Part shown: positions 59,035-64,000 of the stretch, in pieces
How the letters are laid out: each line of letters starts with the position of its first letter
Position numbering within the stretch: the first letter of the stretch is position 1
DNA from: Callorhinus ursinus
Taxonomy: Eukaryota; Chordata; Mammalia; Carnivora; Otariidae
Direction: 5' to 3'
Length of the DNA stretch: 64,000 nucleotides
NCBI RefSeq assembly: GCF_003265705.1
Contig: NW_020312785.1
Coordinates: 127,663,514-127,727,513 of the forward strand
Made by a program: the position numbers and the translations under genes
The notes under the pieces: generated by a model
Database searches by the model: none
What the model saw: only the letters and a program-made list of their open reading frames with translations
Told to the model about the DNA's origin: nothing

Positions 59035-59983
59035 GAAAGGAACATTGGTCACTATCAAATGCTGCCATTGGCCAAGTACATTCTGGTGGCCTTGCAGTAA
59101 TATTCGCTAAGAGAAGGAGTTTAGTCAGACTATGAACAATATCTCTATTTAGTTAATATTTCAAGTAGATTCTAACTGAAGTATCTCCTAAAAGATGCAC
59201 ATCTAAAATAAATTTTTTAAATTTATTTTCTCTACCTCTACACCTCAACAAACATAGAAGAAAGAAAGAAAAAAATACATGCTACTACATTGCCTTTGTC
59301 TGCCTAAATACTAAAACTAGAATCAAATGTTTTTTCTTTTTAAATGGACTTTATGGAAGAAGATATCATTTTTCATTATAATATAACCAAGAGGAGAGTA
59401 TCTCATAATAATCTATATGGAGGACAAATTAATGATTCAGAGAAAACCATAGGCCCGGAAAAAATGACTGAGACAATAAGTTTAATAGAGACTATTTAGA
59501 ATGTCCAGTATAGGCCCCTAAGGAAGCATGGATGATTCAACTTCATATAAATCACTTATGATTTTTAATGGCTCACCATCTTAACTTCATTTATGTGTGA
59601 ACTGTTTCACCAAGGTTGGCCAAGAGTGCATTACAATCAAGATGTTAAATTCCTGTGGCTTTCTAACAGTTTGGATGAGAGAATGTGAAAATAACAGTCA
59701 ATGATACCAAATGTGTTCATCTTACTAAATTTGAAAAATAAAACAAAGGAAGTCAAATATGTATAAATGAAACACTCTACACTTAATATAATCTTTTCTA
59801 TGCAATCTTCTAGTAGAAATGATATGTTCACCTAAGATTCAAAGAAAGTTAATCATTATTTTTTTGAAAGTTTTGCTTCTTATTCTCTTTAGTTTAAATG
59901 TTGGAATGATTAAGACTATTTTTAAACTAGACTTCAGAATGACAGAGTCACTAAAAATAAAAACTGAAAACATTTAAGTGTAT
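59035..59983. other. Unique DNA, no gene recognised
   Basis: About 950 bp, AT-rich, no long ORF or repeat. Confidence 0.4.
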
Positions 59984-59996
59984 AAAAACTAAGATC

Positions 59997-60194
59997 GGGG
60001 CACCTGGACATCTCAGTCATTAAACGTCTGCCTTGGGCTCAGGTCATGATCTCAGGGTCCTGCGATCGAGCCCCACATCGGGATCCCTGCTCAGCGGGAA
60101 GACTGCTTCTCCCCTTCCCACTCCTCCTGCTTGTGTTCCTGCCCTTGCTCTCTCTATCAAATAAATAAATAAAATCTTTAAAAAAAATTAAAAA
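59997..60194 (+). mobile_element. Can-SINE
   Basis: Head ggggcacctggacatctcag, normal body and tail. A 13-bp duplication, aaaaactaagatc, at 59984-59996 and 60195-60207. Confidence 0.96.
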
Positions 60195-60207
60195 AAAAAC
60201 TAAGATC

Positions 60208-61479
60208 AACATAATAAATTACATCTGAATTTGGTTAAAGAAACAGGATGTGTGTGTACAGTGCAAATCAATCAGTTAGAAGATAACATAAACCCAATGG
60301 ATAGCTGTCTTGCATACTGAATGGTTCTTTTATTGAGCCTGGATCCCATGAACTCATGGTCACCACTAATTTAAAAATGAGAATCAAATATGCCACTTTT
60401 GTCAGCTAGGTTCTGTTATTACTCAATTACTTGAGAACATTATGTCTCAATACCTAATGGTAACACATAGTAAAGACAAATGCTTCTGCTATAGTAGTGA
60501 GAGCATATTTTCAGTGAGGGACATTTTGCATTGTATTCTATTTCCTTAAATGATTACTGTGGCATTAATCAGAAGGAAACCTGATTAGCAAATTAAAAAA
60601 AAAATTATTCTGCAAAGAGCTAATCAAAAGAGATTAATCAAAGGCTGTCAGTAGGGCATAACTAGTCCCTTACTTCAACTAACACCTGTGTGCTGGAAGC
60701 AAGGAGATAATGGCTGTTAACATATAAGAGTTTGAGAGCCCTTTGATTGCTGTGAAACCTTTTTTATTCTTCTTTAATCAAGGTAATTACAGAGTACAAT
60801 GGTTCTTCAAGGCCTATACTGTATTTATCAAGGTAAGACTGAAGTGTTTTTAAGACACAGTTCACTTATGCAGAGGTTAAAAAATACAACAGGATGTCTC
60901 TACCAATCTTGGGGTTGCAGCCTTTGCTTTCCAATCCCAAAAGCTAAAAGTTAGATTCATATTCTTATATAAGACAAAAGTTTATTTCACCTTTGATAGC
61001 ATGAGTGTTTGGAATTGGGAAAAGGCAATAGAGATATTTTTATCAACTTTAAAAATGACGGAAAATCCACAGCCTTTCATCTGGTAATGTCAGAAGACCT
61101 CTGTGGCAAAATTCCAATGTGAGTAACTTTCAAATATTTAGCATATTCATTTTCTTTAAAGAATTATGAGAAATGAAATGGTGACAGTGATGATGGGCAC
61201 TGGCACTAAAAGAAAATTGCTTATTAGAAATGAATTCAATTTTGTTTGTAGTGTGCATTTCAACACTTCTGGATGTCAGTAGGGGATGTACCAATCATTT
61301 GCATGGAAGTTCAGAATTTTAATTAGAAAGATTCATCCTCTAGTAAGTGTGTACTCTAATTGCCACTAGGTATTAATTTATGATAGCCACTACTATCACT
61401 TACACACTCAGTAAATGCTTCAACAATGCTTTTATTTGCATAGTAATCTCATGAAAAAGTACAAAGTTTAACACACACA
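60208..61479. other. Repeat-free DNA with a homeodomain-motif cluster
   Basis: Nearly 1.3 kb with no recognised repeat and no ORF. Six TAATCA/TGATTA sites fall at 60551-60780 with two ATCAAAG/CTTTGAT sites nearby. It may be a regulatory element, but the sequence alone does not prove it. Confidence 0.45.
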
Positions 61480-61650
61480 GGCCTGGACCTAGACCTATAT
61501 TTGAGACCCAGTTCTACCAACTTTTTAGCCATGTAAGCTCATACAAGACATTTGAAGATACTAAGACAAATTTTATATTTGAAAATTGATGATGGTGATG
61601 CATTCCTAGCTTATATTATAATGCTACTTTATGGATTAAATAAGAAAATG
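61480..61650 (+). mobile_element. MIR SINE fragment
   Basis: 'gagacccagttctaccaactttttagccatgtaagctcatacaagacatttgaagat' followed by 'gatgatggtgatgcattcc' and 'tggattaaataagaaaatg' approximates MIR order. Weak. Confidence 0.45.
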
Positions 61651-62180
61651 AATTTGGGAAGTGTGTGGGGGGGAATCACAGCAAAGATATGTGATTTTCC
61701 TAACCATTACCATGTATATCACTGGACACAAATGGCCACAGAATATTTGCATCCCCATTTTTTGTTTTGTACTGGCTTTTGTGGCTTATGGATTGTACCC
61801 TCATGGAAAACAAAAATTATCAGGATGAGGATGTCAAGGGCAGAAACATAGAATGGAACCAAAAACAAATGATAAAATTTTAGCCTCCTTTTCTGTTTAA
61901 GTTATTGTACCTGAAAATAGATCGTAGGAGTAAAATTATCAAAAAGATTAGTTATTCCAACCACATAGGTTCACTTAATATTTTATTTTGAAAGGCCAGT
62001 AATGAAAAATAGAAAATCTAAGCACTACTTAAATATAACATCACGTTTCATTGTATTGCATTTATTTGTGCTTATTTTTCTATCCTCCAAACCATGAGAT
62101 AGCTCAAAATTCTAATTCTAAACAAAAGATTTAATTCTTTCCACACCAAAACTGTCTTGGAACCTCCCCAAAAGAAGTAA

Positions 62181-62255
62181 AAAGTACAGAACATGTCTCA
62201 TTCATGTTCATATATCCACATGGCTTACAACAGTGTCAAGAAGATACACACTCAG
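62181..62255. repeat. 75-bp duplicated segment, copy A
   Basis: Matches 63171-63244 with four substitutions and one single-base indel. It starts aaagtacaga and ends gatacacactcag. Sequence on either side does not match the flanks of copy B. From 61651 to 62180 and 62256 to 62634 nothing else is recognised. Confidence 0.9.
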
Positions 62256-62634
62256 AGTTGGGAGGAGGGCATGTGAAGGCCACAAGATTAACACTGGTGA
62301 GAGTAGAATTTGGATTCAAGGAACCAAAGAAGAATAAATGAATATAAAGAGAATGACTGAGAGCAGAGGATGTAAGTAGCTTCAAGAGGCTGAGCCTAGA
62401 AGAATTCCTTGACACAGTTCATACAGAAGAAGGAATCTCTTTATGGAATGCCCAGAGTTGAGCTGAAGCCTGGAACAATTGTAGTTAAAGACAATGGGCC
62501 CATTTAGATTGGCCCTAGGTAGCTCATGAACAATAAAATCACTAAATTCAAGGAAGCAGCAGGAAGAAAGGAGTGCCAAAGGCCAAAATAATCACACTGA
62601 TTAATGATTCACTACATAATGGCAATGGAAATAA

Positions 62635-62970
62635 TGCAGCAAATATTTATTGTGTACCTGCAAGATGCCAGAAGAATGATAGTAAAGAAAACAGGATTCT
62701 CTGTCTCACGAAGCTTATAATTTCCTGGGGGTATAAATGTATTAATGAAGTTGACACAGGCATTACTTATGAGGAGATGTGAAGCAATCAGAGAGCTCTG
62801 ACAAAGTAACAGGGAGGAAAATTTGAGATTTACAGTTCAGGTTACCTTTTTTCTTAAGAAATGGCTTTTCACCTGAATCTTAAGAATGCTGAACATTAGA
62901 TTTTCAAAGAGTGAGAATGTTCAAGGCATGAAGGAGTTTCCTGTTATGGATAAAGAATTAAAGATAAAGT
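62635..62970 (-). mobile_element. L2 fragment, minus strand
   Basis: 'gcagcaaatatttattgtgtacctgcaagatgccag', 'ctcacgaagcttataatttcctgggg' and 'cacctgaatcttaagaatg' fit antisense L2. Confidence 0.5.
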
Positions 62971-63009
62971 GCAGAAAATGAGGAGTAGCACCTCTAAAAT
63001 ATGTTTCAT

Positions 63010-63260
63010 ATTTTGATCTAGATCTCTTCCATGAAGCCTTCCTGATTTCTCCGACTTGGCAGGTTGCCCTTCTTTGTGCTTCCTAACACTGTGACTCCAC
63101 CACTGTACTTAAAAGATTTTGTGATCATTACCTACCTACATTTTCTGCACTGCATCACTGATTTACTTAGAAAGTACAGACCATGTCTCATTCATGTTTA
63201 TATACCACATGGCCTACAAGAGTGTCAAGAAGATACACACTCAGTATATTATTGAATAAA
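63010..63260 (+). mobile_element. L2 3' region
   Basis: 'ccatgaagccttcctgatttctcc', 'cttctttgtgcttcctaacactgtgac', 'catgtctcattcatg' and 'actcagtatattattgaataaa' follow L2 order. The 63-codon frame at 63064-63255 lies inside it. It holds copy B of the duplicated segment. Confidence 0.6.
63171..63244. repeat. 75-bp duplicated segment, copy B (source-like)
   Basis: 74 bp, about 93% identical to 62181-62255. It is embedded in a continuous L2, so it is the likelier original. Confidence 0.9.
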
Positions 63261-63837
63261 AAAACAATGCAGTTATAAATATAGTCATTAAATACACAAC
63301 ACTGAATTCAAAACCCACATAGTCACAGAAAATAAAACTTCCCATTTTGTACTGTCCCAAGTGTATCATGACTGTGATCACGTGAATATATTTCTAATCT
63401 GAAGTAAGCAGCGTCTCATCTACAATAAGAAATCAGAGTCCTAGGTGGCTAATTTACTGAACAATCTGAATCCATAGATAAGCCTCATGAAAGAGTTTGA
63501 TTTTTTCTCCCAATTCTTTTCCCCCCTATAATCTTGTTTCTGTTTACTCTTTTTCTGTGCCTTAAAATTAACTTGGGCAGATCCAATAACTTTCTAATAA
63601 TTCAAGTATTTAACAATTCAGTTCATTTAATCCACTTTAAAATTTTATCTAATTTAGTTCTCTAATTTTTCCCTTCAGTCCTGCATCAATCCTTCCCTAA
63701 AGTCAAAGGCTAGGGAAGGCAAATCTGTGCTCTTCATTTTCCTTCCTGTTACCTCTACTTCTCTTCCAGGACTTTCAGCAATGAGGTTTAGATAAAGATC
63801 AGAAAAAATGACAATTTTTTTTCCACTTAAAAGATTT
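63261..63837. other. Unique DNA, no gene recognised
   Basis: About 580 bp without ORF or recognised repeat. Confidence 0.4.
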
Positions 63838-64000
63838 AATTGTAGGAAAGGACAGTCTCTTCAATAAATGGTACTGGGAATACGGGACAGTCACATGCAA
63901 GACAATGAAAGTGGACAACTATTTTACACCATACATAAAAATTGACTCAAAATGGATTAAAGAATTGAGTATTATGCCAGAAACCATAAAAATCCTAGAA
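63838..64000 (+). mobile_element. L1 ORF2 C-terminal fragment, runs off the window
   Basis: 'gacagtctcttcaataaatggtactggg', 'aactattttacaccatacataaaaattgactcaaaatgg' and 'ccataaaaatcctagaa' are ORF2 C-terminal sequence, in the same region as 9300-9660. The 5' end at about 63838 is a truncation point; the 3' end is beyond the window. Confidence 0.85.

Overview
The window looks like intergenic or intronic DNA from a carnivoran mammal. The evidence is 13 copies of the tRNA-derived Can-SINE (head close to gggcgcctgggtggctcag, CT-rich body, AATAAA-rich A tail) plus several carnivore-type LINE-1 (L1) copies. None of the SINEs has the distinctive dog-lineage head, and none has the cat-type body. I therefore lean towards an arctoid caniform (bear, seal, mustelid or relative); this is inference from family memory, not a database match. 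A run of 100 N at 2025-2124 shows a draft assembly.

I found no intact protein-coding gene. The only recognisable host gene is a processed, intronless copy of HNRNPA1 on the minus strand (26658-28400). It has a 17-bp target-site duplication, 5' and 3' untranslated regions, a one-codon deletion and one premature TGA. Nearly all other long open frames are L1 ORF1 or ORF2 debris, L2 or microsatellite frames, or antisense shadows.

Layout. 1-1098: an old MaLR-type LTR. 1099-3975: a 5'-inverted L1 carrying a SINE and the assembly gap. 4698-10822: a near full-length but dead L1 (5'UTR, ORF1, ORF2, 3'UTR) carrying a SINE. 11041-13790: a nest of an old L1 tail, a second 5'-inverted L1, a SINE with a GATA array and another old L1 tail. 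13791-16289: mostly unique, with an L2. 16290-18465: an old L1 with two nested insertions. 18470-26640: mostly unique, with MIR, SINE and LTR pieces. 26658-28400: the HNRNPA1 retrocopy. 28418-34590: unique DNA with SINE, L2, MIR, a hAT-type element and L1 fragments. 34592-38440: an L1 with a tandemly repeated 5'UTR block and a large internal deletion of ORF2. 38441-46570: unique DNA, L2, SINEs and an L1 tail nested in an older L1 tail. 46670-49380: the 5' half of an old L1. 49381-59034: L2, MIR, hAT and SINE remnants in unique DNA. 59035-63837: the most repeat-poor part, with a homeodomain-motif cluster near 60.6 kb and a 75-bp duplicated segment. 63838-64000: the start of another L1 fragment that leaves the window.

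No set of genes works together here. The biology on view is retrotransposition: L1-encoded machinery presumably mobilised the SINEs and the HNRNPA1 mRNA, as their target-site duplications and A tails suggest. Repeat boundaries were judged by eye from remembered consensus sequences and are good to roughly 10-30 bp; subfamily names are tentative.
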